This document shows, one piece after another, positions 48,759-58,446 of a DNA stretch of 64,000 nt (positions are counted from its first letter, which is position 1; the number at the start of each line of letters is the position of its first letter). This DNA comes from an uncultured Bartonella sp. (GTDB taxonomy: Bacteria; Pseudomonadota; Alphaproteobacteria; Rhizobiales; Rhizobiaceae), in the NCBI RefSeq assembly GCF_946479275.1, contig NZ_CAMLFE010000001.1, positions 434,001 to 498,000 of the forward strand, read 5' to 3'. The notes under the pieces are model-generated. The model saw nothing but the letters and a program-made list of their open reading frames with translations. It did no database searches and was not told the DNA's origin. Position numbers and translations under genes: made by a program.

Positions 48759-49682
48759 TTAGCCCTTAACGGCGGCTGCAACTTCGGCTGCGAAATCGCT
48801 TTCAGCCTTTTCAATGCCCTCGCCCAGTGCAAAGCGCACAAAGCCTTTGATTTTTGCTGGAGCACCAATTTCTTTTTCAGCTTCTTTCAAAGCCTGACTT
48901 ACTGTTACATCGGGATTGATAACAAAAGCCTGTGACAGCAAAACGACTTCCTCGTAAAACTTGCGCATACGTCCTTCAACCATCTTTTCTACGATGTTAG
49001 CTGGCTTACCCGACTGATGAGCCTGTTCCGAATAGATAGCCTTTTCACGCTCGACTGCAGCCGGATCAACTTCCTCTGCTGTCAAGGCCATAGGATTTGT
49101 AGCTGCAACATGCATAGCAACCTGACGGCCAAAACGTTCGGCTGCCTCTTTGTCGCCATTTGTCTCTATCGCTACGAGAACACCGATCTTACCCAAGCCG
49201 TCACCAATGCCGTTATGAATATAGGTTGCAATAACACCATTATCGACAGATAGCTCTGCCGAGCGGCGGAATGTCATATTCTCACCGATTTTTCCGATCG
49301 CATCTTTAAGAGTTTCTGCAACCGTTTTATCCGAGCCCGGATAAACGGAGACCGAAATTTTTTCTACCGTTCCATCTGTTTTGAGAGCGGCTTTGGCAAT
49401 ATTGCGAACAATATCCTGAAACGCATCATTGCGCGCAACGAAATCTGTTTCCGAATTGACTTCAACGAGAACGGCTTTCTTGCCATCAGAGGCGACACCA
49501 ACAAGACCTTCAGCGGCAGTACGCCCTGCTTTTTTATCAGCCTTGGCAATGCCTTTTTTGCGCAACCAGTCAACAGCTGCTTCCATGTCGCCATTTGTTT
49601 CAGCCAGAGCTGTCTTGCAATCCATCATACCGGCGCCCGACAATTCGCGAAGTTCTTTCACCTGTGCTGCGGTAATGCTCAT
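48759..49682 (-). CDS. tsf: Elongation factor Ts
   Basis: Nucleotide exchange factor for EF-Tu. The 307-aa product has the N-terminal UBA-like domain ([26 protein letters not shown]), the EF-Tu-contacting segment ETDFVARND, and two core subdomains. It follows rpsB by 116 bp that contain a hairpin (49765-49788), a common arrangement that lowers tsf expression relative to rpsB. Confidence 0.97.
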   Translation of the reverse strand: MSITAAQVKELRELSGAGMMDCKTALAETNGDMEAAVDWLRKKGIAKADKKAGRTAAEGLVGVASDGKKAVLVEVNSETDFVARNDAFQDIVRNIAKAALKTDGTVEKISVSVYPGSDKTVAETLKDAIGKIGENMTFRRSAELSVDNGVIATYIHNGIGDGLGKIGVLVAIETNGDKEAAERFGRQVAMHVAATNPMALTAEEVDPAAVEREKAIYSEQAHQSGKPANIVEKMVEGRMRKFYEEVVLLSQAFVINPDVTVSQALKEAEKEIGAPAKIKGFVRFALGEGIEKAESDFAAEVAAAVKG

Positions 49683-49764
49683 ATTTGCCTCTTAATCTTA
49701 ATAACAGCGAAAGCGTGCAAGGATTATTCCTCAGCACGCCCGCGACCTAATATTTTTGATTTTA

Positions 49765-49788
49765 GGTGCCCTATTTAAAACGGGCACC
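49765..49788 (-). terminator. Hairpin between rpsB and tsf (attenuator candidate)
   Basis: GGTGCCC (49765-49771) pairs with GGGCACC (49782-49788). On the minus strand it is followed by an A/T-rich but not strict T-run, so partial termination between rpsB and tsf is possible. Confidence 0.45.
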
Positions 49789-49798
49789 GTTTTATTCA

Positions 49799-50584
49799 TT
49801 ATTCTGCGGCAGGAGTTGCTTCTTTAGTTTCAGTTTCCAAAGCAGGTTCAGCCGGTGCTTCCGCCTGAGCGCCAAGATCAACGCCCATAGCACCTTGCTG
49901 ACGGGCAATACCATCCAGTGCAGCCTTGGAAATAAGATCGCAATAAAGTGCGATAGCACGTGATGCGTCGTCGTTACCGGGAATCGGATAATCGATATTA
50001 TCCGGATCACAATTGGTATCAATAATTGCTACCACCGGAATTCCGAGGCGCTTGGCTTCGTCAATTGCGATTTTCTCTTTATTTGTGTCGATGATAAAAA
50101 GAAGGTCAGGAACCGACCCCATATCCTTGATACCGCCGAGTGCGCGATTAAGTTTATCGCGATCATGCTCGATATTGAGGCGTTCTTTTTTGGTGAACCC
50201 CTGTGCTTCATTGGCAAGAATTCCATCAAGCTTGCGCAAACGCTGAATAGAATTCGAAATTGTTTTCCAGTTGGTCAACATGCCGCCGAGCCAGCGTGCA
50301 TTGACATAGTATTGAGCCGAACGGGTTGCCGCTTCGGCTATAATATCGGATGCCTGACGCTTGGTACCTACGAAAAGCACGCGACCGCCACGAGCAACAG
50401 TATCCGAAACCACTTTCAAAGCGTTGTGGAGCAATGGAACAGTCTGTGCAAGATCGATAATGTGAATGTTATTGCGCTGCCCATAAATATAGGGAGCCAT
50501 TTTCGGGTTCCAGCGGTGTGTCTGGTGACCAAAGTGAACACCTGCTTCCAAAAGCTGGCGCATAGTAAAATCTGGCAATGCCAT
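49799..50584 (-). CDS. rpsB: 30S ribosomal protein S2
   Basis: The start at 50584 ([21 protein letters not shown]) gives 261 aa, matching the family; the frame extends 15 codons upstream without relevance. Characteristic segments are [21 protein letters not shown] and [18 protein letters not shown]-like [14 protein letters not shown]. The Ala/Glu-rich tail (residues ~235-261) is typical of alphaproteobacteria. It opens the 13-gene minus-strand supercluster, and its leader is folded. Confidence 0.97.
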   Translation of the reverse strand: MALPDFTMRQLLEAGVHFGHQTHRWNPKMAPYIYGQRNNIHIIDLAQTVPLLHNALKVVSDTVARGGRVLFVGTKRQASDIIAEAATRSAQYYVNARWLGGMLTNWKTISNSIQRLRKLDGILANEAQGFTKKERLNIEHDRDKLNRALGGIKDMGSVPDLLFIIDTNKEKIAIDEAKRLGIPVVAIIDTNCDPDNIDYPIPGNDDASRAIALYCDLISKAALDGIARQQGAMGVDLGAQAEAPAEPALETETKEATPAAE

Positions 50585-50620
50585 TTCTTTATCCTTTCCG
50601 GTTGAACCTCCACGGAATGA

Positions 50621-50670
50621 GGCAGGCAAAACCTGCCACCGGCGGAAAATTACGGATTTCTCCCGTAATT
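50621..50670 (-). promoter_or_regulatory. Folded rpsB leader, possible S2 autoregulation site
   Basis: Two perfect hairpins lie 37-86 bases before the rpsB start: GGCAGG/CCTGCC (50621-50626 with 50632-50637) and AATTACGG/CCGTAATT (50648-50655 with 50663-50670). Ribosomal S2 leaders with two stems are known in several bacteria; whether this belongs to a described class needs a covariance search. Confidence 0.5.
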
Positions 50671-50699
50671 ACCCTATTTCCGTGTGTGGAATACTTGGC

Positions 50700-50728
50700 T
50701 AGTTAGGTGATATCCGAACAAGTTTCAA
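50700..50728 (-). promoter_or_regulatory. Putative rpsB promoter
   Basis: On the minus strand a TTGAAA -35 (50723-50728) is 17 bp from TAACTA (50700-50705). This would place the transcription start just upstream of the folded rpsB leader. Confidence 0.45.
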
Positions 50729-50826
50729 GTCTTTTCAGAAAAATCCGATAATTATCTGCCAAAAGAGACAAATTTCAAACAACGTCGCTCGATTTAAACA
50801 GCCCTACTTGCTCAATTGACAACCGC

Positions 50827-51657
50827 TTAATCTTTGCAACCGTCTTTTTGCGTTGGTATGTCGAACAATTTGAACGTCTGCAATTTACCCCGCACTGAAA
50901 AATTTCCGTAATCCATTACAAGGTCACGCGTTACGCCGTTTTCATAAAGGAAAAAGCTCGTCCGGTAGACTGGCAGCCCATCCTGATTTTCATCATCATT
51001 GAAATAAGAAATAGTTACCGGCCAATAAGGTTCTTTGCCAAGTTTTCCCATCATTTTCGTTTCATTATCAGGCTTGGCCTCAACCTTGTCCCCCACAACA
51101 ACAGTGGCTTCTGTCAATCGGTCGGCATCATCAGAACCGTCAAACAACACAGTACGGTAGAAGTGGCGCCCCGCTTTTGCCTGACGGATCACCTCTTCCG
51201 TCTGGATTGTCGGAAATGCTGCCGATTTCAATTTCACTTCTGTTTCTTTCGGCTTCTTTAGACTGACGGTCATATTGCCATTTGCAATTTTTGCAACGCC
51301 ATCCGTTTCGCTTGTCACGTCCTGATCGATAATCGTTTTGCTTACAAAACGGAACTCTTTGCCATTTGCTGCTTCAAAACTGGTCATCTGCTGGTCAGTC
51401 AAGCGGGCGGGTGAATCGGCCATATTGATGCGCGTCACAAACCTGAAACGGGTTGTATAGCCCTCGCATGAAGAGCCATTGAATTCATAGGCCATACGAC
51501 CGACAAGGCCGGTAATACCAGATTTATCCGACGCATTTTCGAGCTGTAAATCATAGATGGCAAGATGCGGCACCATAAGAATTTTATCTTCGGCCTGCGC
51601 AATGCCGAGCCCCATAAAAGATAAAATAATAGCTAAAAGAAATTTCGGCATCCGCAT
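50827..51657 (-). CDS. eipB: EipB-family periplasmic envelope-integrity protein (DUF1849)
   Basis: Periplasmic beta-spiral protein needed for envelope integrity in Brucella; family DUF1849. The 276-aa form starts at MRMPKFLLAIILSF with a signal peptide cut near AQAE. Two cysteines, in GSSCEGYTTRF and in the C-terminal KDGCKD, fit the conserved disulfide of EipB. An ATG two codons later (51651) has better spacing to GGGA. The frame extends far upstream but without protein features. It is divergent from ridA by 139 bp. Confidence 0.88.
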   Translation of the reverse strand: MRMPKFLLAIILSFMGLGIAQAEDKILMVPHLAIYDLQLENASDKSGITGLVGRMAYEFNGSSCEGYTTRFRFVTRINMADSPARLTDQQMTSFEAANGKEFRFVSKTIIDQDVTSETDGVAKIANGNMTVSLKKPKETEVKLKSAAFPTIQTEEVIRQAKAGRHFYRTVLFDGSDDADRLTEATVVVGDKVEAKPDNETKMMGKLGKEPYWPVTISYFNDDENQDGLPVYRTSFFLYENGVTRDLVMDYGNFSVRGKLQTFKLFDIPTQKDGCKD

Positions 51658-51796
51658 ATTCCCGTTTTTACTTAAGCTCGGGGTTATCATATATGCTAGA
51701 TTGAAAGCGAGTAAATTTCTTTTTTCAAGATCGCATTTCCATGTTTGAAGAAATGCGTTATTGAGCGAGATATAAATAACGGGAAAAGAGGTAAAA

Positions 51797-52258
51797 ATGT
51801 CTGACACGATTGAAAGCCGTTTACAAAAACTTGGCATCACAATTCCCGCTGCTGTACAACCTGTAGCCAACTATGTGACAGCCAGAAAATCCGGTAACCA
51901 ACTTTATATTTCCGGACAACTTCCACTGAGCAATGGCAAGCCGGTTGCAATTGGAAAAGTCGGTAGAACTGTGAATGCGGAACAAGCAAAAAAATCCGCA
52001 GAAGCTTGTGCAATCAACATTCTCGCGCAAGCAAAAGCCGCGCTTGGTGATTTAAGCAAAATAAAACAAGTCGTAAAGGTTACCGCTTTTGTAGCGACCG
52101 ATCCAAATTTTACCGACATTCCGCAAGTTGCTAACGGCGCCTCGGATCTGTTTGTCAATGTCTTGGGGGAAAAAGGAAAACATGCCCGCTCGGCTGTCGG
52201 GGTTGCTTCACTTCCCATGGATGTACCAGTGGAAGTCGAAGCAATTCTGGAAATCTGA
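51797..52258 (+). CDS. RidA family protein (YjgF/YER057c/UK114)
   Basis: Probably deaminates reactive enamine/imine intermediates from PLP enzymes such as serine dehydratases. The 153-aa length places it in the longer bacterial subgroup (as in UK114-like TdcF relatives with extra N-terminal strand). The key arginine is present in HARSAVGVASLPMDVPVEVEA, along with the Glu after it, so the deaminase site looks intact. It is 3 bp from the GDPD-like gene and probably co-transcribed. Confidence 0.9.
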   Translation: MSDTIESRLQKLGITIPAAVQPVANYVTARKSGNQLYISGQLPLSNGKPVAIGKVGRTVNAEQAKKSAEACAINILAQAKAALGDLSKIKQVVKVTAFVATDPNFTDIPQVANGASDLFVNVLGEKGKHARSAVGVASLPMDVPVEVEAILEI

Positions 52259-52261
52259 GCG

Positions 52262-52969
52262 ATGCGGCTTGATTGGTTAACAAAAAGGCCCTTCGCAAAT
52301 TGTGGACTTCATGGAACTGACAGGTCGGTTCTTGAAAATACGCTGCCCGCTTTCGAGCTGGCAGCGCTTCAGGATTATAGCATTTGTTGTGACGTCCAAT
52401 TGTCTCATGACGGTGTCCCCATGGTCTTCCATGAAACTTCGCTTGAACAATTGATTGGTCAAAAGAAGCGTATTATTGATTTACGATCATCCGAAATTGC
52501 AAAAATTTGTGCAGATAAGCACTTGAAACATATTCTCACTCTTGAAGAACTGCTTCAAAATATATCAGGAAAAGTAGCTGTTCTCGTAAATCTTCAAGGC
52601 AATGACGGAGAAGATGCAGGTCTTATCTCGCGGGTGACAGAGCTGTTGACCTCATATCCGAATAACTCGGCGATGATGTCTCAAGATGTCCACATTTTGC
52701 GCCGCATGCGTTTTGCCGATCATGCAATTCCTCACGGAATAAAAGCCGAAGGAAACCGTCGATCCGAAATCGAGGAACATTTTGCAATGTTTGCCCATGA
52801 TATGGAATTCGTTGCCTACAATTTTAGGCAAATAGCAAACCCGTTTGTTAGATTTGCACGCGAAAAACTTTCAATGCCGGTGCTTGCATGGACCATTCAT
52901 AATCCGGCAGAATGGGAACGGGCTAAATTCAACGCCGACCAAATGATATTTGAAGGTTTCAAACCTTGA
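52262..52969 (+). CDS. GDPD-like protein lacking catalytic residues (probable pseudoenzyme)
   Basis: The 235-aa product has the overall pattern of glycerophosphodiester phosphodiesterases (LENTLPAFELAA, DVQLSHDGVPMVFHE, a final TIHNPAEWERAKFNADQMIFEGF). Positions normally holding the active site differ: the usual AHRGLH reads ANCGLHG, ECDV reads CCDV, HD reads HE, and the later metal-binding Glu position reads VNLQ. Hydrolase activity is therefore doubtful, although the frame is intact and compact. It follows ridA by 3 bp. Confidence 0.82.
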   Translation: MRLDWLTKRPFANCGLHGTDRSVLENTLPAFELAALQDYSICCDVQLSHDGVPMVFHETSLEQLIGQKKRIIDLRSSEIAKICADKHLKHILTLEELLQNISGKVAVLVNLQGNDGEDAGLISRVTELLTSYPNNSAMMSQDVHILRRMRFADHAIPHGIKAEGNRRSEIEEHFAMFAHDMEFVAYNFRQIANPFVRFAREKLSMPVLAWTIHNPAEWERAKFNADQMIFEGFKP

Positions 52970-53035
52970 AACAATGAATTCATGTTTAAAATGAAATAGT
53001 TGTAAATTTTTATTAACTTATCAAGCGAGGAGAAA

Positions 53036-53458
53036 ATGCAGCAAGTTTACGACGAAAATAATATTTTTGCGAAATTGATTCGAGGAGAGATTCCTTCCAT
53101 TCGCGTTTATGAAGATGAAGATGTTATTGCCTTTATGGATGTTATGCCTCAAGGCAAAGGGCATACTTTGATTGTCCCGCGTAAAGGCTCGAGAAATCTA
53201 TTGGATGCAGATCCTGAAACGCTTACAAAAATTATCAAAGTGGTTCAGAAAATTGCCAAAGCTGTGAAAAAAGCTTTCAATGCAGATGGTGTGACAGTTA
53301 TGCAATTTAATGAACCGGCAAGCGGCCAGACTGTTTTCCATCTTCATTTTCACGTTATTCCACGTTTTAACAACGTACCTCTAAAGCCGCATAGCGGCGA
53401 ACCGGTTGATAAAAAAACACTGGAAGAATCAGCGGCGAAAATTCGTGCAGCTCTTTAA
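53036..53458 (+). CDS. HIT family protein
   Basis: Histidine-triad nucleotide hydrolase/transferase acting on purine phosphoramidates or related adducts. The 140-aa product starts with IFAKLIRGEIPSIRVYEDED, typical of bacterial HinT-like proteins, and has the HLHFHVIPRF triad. A GCGAGGAG ribosome site precedes the ATG. It is the last gene of the plus-strand group ridA-GDPD-HIT and ends in a strong shared terminator. Confidence 0.93.
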   Translation: MQQVYDENNIFAKLIRGEIPSIRVYEDEDVIAFMDVMPQGKGHTLIVPRKGSRNLLDADPETLTKIIKVVQKIAKAVKKAFNADGVTVMQFNEPASGQTVFHLHFHVIPRFNNVPLKPHSGEPVDKKTLEESAAKIRAAL

Positions 53459-53518
53459 AAACATTTTAAAGAACGCGTATTTTTCTATCTGATAAAAAGA
53501 TCTGCTGGCCAACGAAAA

Positions 53519-53561
53519 CAAAAAAGCCTGTCTTAACAGCTGTTAAGACAGGCTTTTTTTC
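53519..53561. terminator. Strong bidirectional terminator between HIT gene and clpA
   Basis: A near-perfect palindrome of about 40 bp centred on CAGCTG (53536-53543), with the stem GCCTGTCTTAACA, is flanked by six A on the left and a T-run on the right. It serves both convergent genes. Confidence 0.92.
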
Positions 53562-53627
53562 ATAAACATTTTTGAATAAGAGAACTTTTTTATTCCAATA
53601 TGAATAACGAATTATAATTAATAGCTC

Positions 53628-55970
53628 TCAATCTGCCGGTGTCGGCTTTTTAACACGCGCCTTGGCTGTTTTGGCAGCCCTTACCGGTTTTCTATTCGCT
53701 TCCGTTTCGTTACTGATAATTTCCAGAGCAAGTTTGTTCTTATCGGATTTATCAGTCATAACTTTTACCGTTCCGCCATGGCGGAGCTTACCGAACAATA
53801 TTTCTTCAGCCAGCGGTTTCTTTATATATTCTTGAATAACCCGCGACAAAGGACGTGCTCCCATGCGTGAGTCATAACCTTTGTTAGCAAGCCATTTGGT
53901 TGCGCCGTCACTCAACTCGAAAGTGATTTCGCGATCAGCAAGTTGCGCCTCAAGCTGCAAAATGAACTTTTGTACAACTTGGTGGATAATCGGCTCAGAC
54001 AAAGGTGCAAACGGAATGATGGCATCAAGACGATTGCGAAATTCCGGTGGAAACAGCTGATTGATCGCCTCTACATCGTCACCTTCGCGTTGGGTTTTAC
54101 CAAAGCCGATTGCCGATTTTGCCATATCCACTGCGCCGGCATTTGTTGTCATGATAAGAATGATGTTGCGAAAATCGATCTGCTTTCCATTGTGGTCGGT
54201 CAGCATGCCATGATCCATTACCTGTAACAGGATATTATAAAGATCAGGATGCGCTTTTTCGATCTCGTCAAGCAAAAGCACAGCATGCGGATTTTGGTCG
54301 ACAGCATCGGTTAATAAACCGCCCTGATCAAATCCGACATATCCCGGCGGTGCACCGATCAACCGCGAAACGGTATGCCGCTCCATATATTCCGACATAT
54401 CGAATCGTAACAATTCGATTCCCAATGAAGCCGCAAGCTGTTTGGCAACTTCGGTTTTACCGACACCCGTCGGACCGGAAAACAGATAGCTACCAATTGG
54501 CTTGTCCGGCTCTCTGAGGCCCGCACGAGCAAGTTTGATAGACGACGTCAATGCGGCGATCGCTTTATCTTGCCCGTAAACGACGCTTTTCAGTTCTTTT
54601 TCGAGGTTTGCCAGAGTTTTGCGATCATCCCTTGAAATGGTCTTCTGAGGAATACGTGCCATTGTTGCCACTGTTTCCTCGATTTCCTTAACGCCGATGG
54701 TCTTTTTCCGTTTATTTTTGGGCAAAAGCATCTGCGCGGCGCCGGTTTCATCAACAACATCAATTGCCTTGTCAGGAAGCCGCCTGTCGGACATATAACG
54801 CGATGACAATTCCACTGACGCTTTCATTGCATCATCGGTATATTTTATCTGATGGAAATTCTCGAAATATGGCTTCAAGCCCTTCAATATTTCGATTGCA
54901 TCATTAATAGAAGGCTCATTAACGTCTATCTTTTGGAAGCGGCGCGCCAAAGCACGATCTTTTTCAAATATCTGGCGATATTCCTTATAGGTTGTAGAGC
55001 CTATGCAACGTATCAGTCCGGAAGAAAGTGCCGGCTTCAATAAATTGGCTGCATCCATACTACCGCCCGACGTTGCCCCTGCTCCGATGAGCGTATGGAT
55101 TTCGTCAATAAAGAGAATGGCTCCATCATAATTTTCAAGTTCTTTGACAACCTGTTTTAAACGTTCTTCAAAATCGCCGCGATAACGGGTTCCGGCGACG
55201 AGCATTCCCATATCAAGGGAAAAAATCGTTGCATTGCTCAAAACCTCTGGCACTTCACCATCAACAATGCGTTTGGCCAATCCTTCGGCAATCGCAGTCT
55301 TGCCGACACCGGGGTCTCCCACGAGAAGCGGATTGTTTTTTGAACGACGACATAATATCTGGATAGTCCGTGCAATCTCTTTATTGCGGCCAATCAAAGT
55401 ATCAATTTTGCCTTGGCGGGCACGTTCGTTGAGATTGACACAATAAGCCGAAAGTGCATCGGTTTCTTTTGATGCCGGTTGTGCGTTGGATACTTCTTCA
55501 TCAGCATCATCAAGCGGTAAACCCGCAGCGCCGTTTTCCGAGGCTATGCCATGAGAAATGAAGTTCACAGCATCGTAGCGTGTCATTCCGAGTTCCTGCA
55601 AGAAATAGGCAGCAAAACTTTCCCGTTCGGCAAAAATTGCCACAAGCACATTGGCGCCTGTCACAATATCGCGCCCTGCTGATTGAACATGAATAACAGC
55701 GCGCTGGATGACGCGTTGGAACGAGTTCGTCGGTTTTGTATCCTCGTCATCGCCGATTTGCGAATCGAGTTCAGACTGTACATACTGCGTTAAACGCGAG
55801 CGCAATTGTTCAATGTCGACGTTGCAAGCCTCGATCACCGCTTTTGCATCAACGTCGTCGAGTAAAGCCAATAACAGATGTTCGAGCGTCGCATATTCCT
55901 GATGCGCGTCGCTCGCTATCATAAGCGCTCTATGGAGAGTCTTCTCAAGACTGGTTGTAAAAGACGGCAT
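53628..55970 (-). CDS. clpA: ATP-dependent Clp protease ATP-binding subunit ClpA
   Basis: AAA+ unfoldase feeding ClpP. The 780-aa product has the N-terminal repeat domain (to ~residue 150), D1 with GDPGVGKTAIAEGLA and D2 with GPTGVGKTEVAKQLA, and Walker B motifs AILFIDEIHTLIGAG and VLLLDEIEKAHPD. The C-terminus is Lys/Ala-rich, as in rhizobial homologues. The adaptor gene clpS lies 6 bp upstream. ClpP is not in the window. Confidence 0.96.
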   Translation of the reverse strand: MPSFTTSLEKTLHRALMIASDAHQEYATLEHLLLALLDDVDAKAVIEACNVDIEQLRSRLTQYVQSELDSQIGDDEDTKPTNSFQRVIQRAVIHVQSAGRDIVTGANVLVAIFAERESFAAYFLQELGMTRYDAVNFISHGIASENGAAGLPLDDADEEVSNAQPASKETDALSAYCVNLNERARQGKIDTLIGRNKEIARTIQILCRRSKNNPLLVGDPGVGKTAIAEGLAKRIVDGEVPEVLSNATIFSLDMGMLVAGTRYRGDFEERLKQVVKELENYDGAILFIDEIHTLIGAGATSGGSMDAANLLKPALSSGLIRCIGSTTYKEYRQIFEKDRALARRFQKIDVNEPSINDAIEILKGLKPYFENFHQIKYTDDAMKASVELSSRYMSDRRLPDKAIDVVDETGAAQMLLPKNKRKKTIGVKEIEETVATMARIPQKTISRDDRKTLANLEKELKSVVYGQDKAIAALTSSIKLARAGLREPDKPIGSYLFSGPTGVGKTEVAKQLAASLGIELLRFDMSEYMERHTVSRLIGAPPGYVGFDQGGLLTDAVDQNPHAVLLLDEIEKAHPDLYNILLQVMDHGMLTDHNGKQIDFRNIILIMTTNAGAVDMAKSAIGFGKTQREGDDVEAINQLFPPEFRNRLDAIIPFAPLSEPIIHQVVQKFILQLEAQLADREITFELSDGATKWLANKGYDSRMGARPLSRVIQEYIKKPLAEEILFGKLRHGGTVKVMTDKSDKNKLALEIISNETEANRKPVRAAKTAKARVKKPTPAD

Positions 55971-55976
55971 GGGCGT

Positions 55977-56339
55977 TCACTTTCTTTCCATAACGCATTG
56001 TAGAGGATGCTGGTTTTCACGGGCGCAATCCATGACCTGCGCGACTTTTGTCTCGGCCACCTCATAAGAATAGACACCGCATTCACCCACCCCTGTGTGG
56101 TGGACATTGAGCATGATCCGTGTTGCATCTTCGCGATTTTTGCGAAAAAACTTTTGCAATACAAATACAACAAAATCCATAGGCGTGTAATCATCGTTCA
56201 ACAGAAGAACACGATAAAAGTCCGGCCTTTTTACTTTCGGAAGTGTTTTGGTCGCAACTCCGGCTTCGAAGCTCTCATGATCCACGCCTTCCTTCCCGTT
56301 ATGACCGCCATTCAATTTTTCCAAATTACCTTTTGCCAC
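55977..56339 (-). CDS. clpS: ClpS adaptor protein
   Basis: Delivers N-degron proteins to ClpAP. The core [28 protein letters not shown] and the C-terminal [20 protein letters not shown] are canonical. No ATG start exists at the right place. GTG 56339 with GGAAAG about ten bases upstream gives 120 aa, close to rhizobial ClpS; a GTG at 56366 (129 aa) has no ribosome site. Rhizobia often carry two ClpS copies. It is 6 bp from clpA. Confidence 0.92.
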   Translation of the reverse strand: MAKGNLEKLNGGHNGKEGVDHESFEAGVATKTLPKVKRPDFYRVLLLNDDYTPMDFVVFVLQKFFRKNREDATRIMLNVHHTGVGECGVYSYEVAETKVAQVMDCARENQHPLQCVMERK

Positions 56340-56593
56340 CGTTACGTTTCTTTCCAAGAGATGCACTTTATGTAATAGGTTTTTTATAAATTATAAGTCC
56401 TCGACCAGCGAGTTCGATAACTCTTTACACCATTTTCCACCAATAACCGCAGCCCCTGATCGACAAATTTTCGTTAAAAAATATTCCCTTATAAATAAAT
56501 TGGTAACGCTGTCAGACTAGTGTTCGGCAAAACGAGGCGACAGGGGATAACTCTGACGCAAATTCTGTTTGGCGAATTCAAGGGTTATTAAAA

Positions 56594-58060
56594 GTGCAAA
56601 GAGCCTACCAAAAAGTAGCTAACTTTATAAAAAAAGCCGCCATTGCAACATTCGTATTCTCTTTTTCGGTCACTGTAGCACACGCTGCTCCGCAAAGTGC
56701 CTACGCCGATAAATATGCAGCCATCGTAATTGATGCCAATACCGGACGAACACTGTTCGAAGTGAACGGTAACGCCCGGCGCTATCCGGCATCACTTACC
56801 AAAATGATGACACTATATTTGCTTTTCGAAGCGATGCAATCCGGCCGCGTTACGCCAAACACGCCGATTCCGGTTTCTGCATACGCGGCCTCGCGTCCTC
56901 CCACAAAAATCGGTTTCAGACCCGGTCAAACAATTCCTGCCGAACTTGCGGCAAAAGCACTGATAACAAAATCGGCAAACGACGTCGCAACCGCTATCGG
57001 TGAATATCTTGGTGGCTCCGAGCCCCGTTTTGCCCAGATTATGACAGCAAAAGCACGCCGGCTCGGCATGATGAATACCAATTTTGCCAATGCCTCCGGC
57101 CTACCCGACGAAAACAACTATTCGACGGCTCGCGATCTGGCCATCCTTTCCCTTGCTTTACGCGAACATTTTCCAAAACAATACGATTGGTTCAAAACGA
57201 CAAGTTTTCAATTTCGCGGACAGACCATCAACGGACACAATCGCCTTGTTCGCGACATGAAGGGCGTCGATGGTATTAAAACCGGTTACACACGCATGTC
57301 GGGATCAAATCTCGCAACATCCATGCGTCTTGACGGACGTTCAATCGTGGCGGTTGTCATGGGTGGTCGTTCGTCAGCTTTACGCGACGTTCATATGGCC
57401 GAACTTTTACGCCGCTATTTACCGGAAGCCAGTCGTGGAAAAACACGCGCTCCTCTCATAGCTGCAACACAATATGATCTACCTGAAGCACATAAAGCAC
57501 CGATTCCTGCCGCTAAAGCCGATTCGCCAGTTATAGTTGCCAGCGCAAAGACTGTAACAACTTCCGCAAAATCCGGTACAACTGTTGTCAAGACCGATGA
57601 AATCGCAACGGTTACAAATTCCCCTGATGTCAAAAACAAGGCCAAAAGTTCGGATGTTTTAACAGCACTCGCAAATACTTCTGCGAGGTCAGCTCCGGCT
57701 GTCGAACAAGTCAATCAGGCAGTCGTTTCGAAACCTCAGGAAAAATCCACCGAAACGAACGCCATTGATCCGGTCATTACCGCATCGGCTCCGGCAAATG
57801 CACGTTCAGAGCAAAATGGTTGGGCAATCCAGATCGGTTCATTACCCAACCAACAGCAGGCCACCGATATGCTTTCCAGTGCAGCAGATGCCGCACGCAC
57901 TGCCCTTTCGAATGCAAAACCCTATACACAGGTTTTCGACAAAGATGGGCAACGCTATTACCGCGCCCGTTTTGTCGGTTTTACTTCAAAAAAATCGGCT
58001 TGGGACGCATGCGCCGTTCTAAAGAAAGCAAATTTTAACTGCTATGCGATAACACAATAA
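56594..58060 (+). CDS. D-alanyl-D-alanine carboxypeptidase with C-terminal SPOR domain
   Basis: Trims the terminal D-Ala from peptidoglycan stem peptides. The 488-aa product starts at GTG 56594, has a signal peptide cut near AHA-AP (residue ~31), and carries the PBP motifs S67-x-x-K70 (ASLTKM), SAN (KSANDVA) and KTG (GIKTGYTRMSG). A long Ala/Thr/Lys-rich linker (about 290-400) leads to a SPOR domain (GWAIQIGSLPNQQQATDML), which binds denuded glycan at division sites. This PBP5/6-plus-SPOR layout is typical of alphaproteobacteria. Confidence 0.93.
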   Translation: MQRAYQKVANFIKKAAIATFVFSFSVTVAHAAPQSAYADKYAAIVIDANTGRTLFEVNGNARRYPASLTKMMTLYLLFEAMQSGRVTPNTPIPVSAYAASRPPTKIGFRPGQTIPAELAAKALITKSANDVATAIGEYLGGSEPRFAQIMTAKARRLGMMNTNFANASGLPDENNYSTARDLAILSLALREHFPKQYDWFKTTSFQFRGQTINGHNRLVRDMKGVDGIKTGYTRMSGSNLATSMRLDGRSIVAVVMGGRSSALRDVHMAELLRRYLPEASRGKTRAPLIAATQYDLPEAHKAPIPAAKADSPVIVASAKTVTTSAKSGTTVVKTDEIATVTNSPDVKNKAKSSDVLTALANTSARSAPAVEQVNQAVVSKPQEKSTETNAIDPVITASAPANARSEQNGWAIQIGSLPNQQQATDMLSSAADAARTALSNAKPYTQVFDKDGQRYYRARFVGFTSKKSAWDACAVLKKANFNCYAITQ

Positions 58061-58095
58061 CAATGTCTGAGTTTTGCGTAAAAGGTAATTGAGCT

Positions 58096-58371
58096 ATGGC
58101 AAATGCAACTGATATGGCGTCAAACTTCCGTTCTCACGGTTTTGAAAGCTCTCTCCTCACTTTACGGTCGCTACAACAGGCGGCATCAAAATTGCACAGC
58201 CTTAAAGCTACACCGAGCGGCCTTAATACCCGTTCCCTTTTGGGACTTTTGATCTGCCAAACCCAACGTAACCGTCGCATGGCATTACCACCGGTAAGAA
58301 TCCACCTTCGTCTGGCAAGTCCTAGCGGATCATTCGGAGTAAAACTTCGCCTCGGCTCTACAAATATTTGA
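58096..58371 (+). CDS. Hypothetical small basic protein, 91 aa
   Basis: Not recognised. ATG 58096 follows AAAGG by about ten bases and lies 35 bp after the carboxypeptidase stop. The product is rich in Ser, Leu and Arg (NTRSLLGLLICQTQRNRRMA) without a signal peptide or membrane segment. It could be translated from the carboxypeptidase transcript, or be a chance frame. I know of no family match. Confidence 0.35.
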   Translation: MANATDMASNFRSHGFESSLLTLRSLQQAASKLHSLKATPSGLNTRSLLGLLICQTQRNRRMALPPVRIHLRLASPSGSFGVKLRLGSTNI

Positions 58372-58446
58372 ATCTGCCCCGTTTCTAGTTTAAAAAACTG
58401 GCACAGCTCGAATGCGAGAGCTCATGAGAAGAAAATAGCACCGCTG

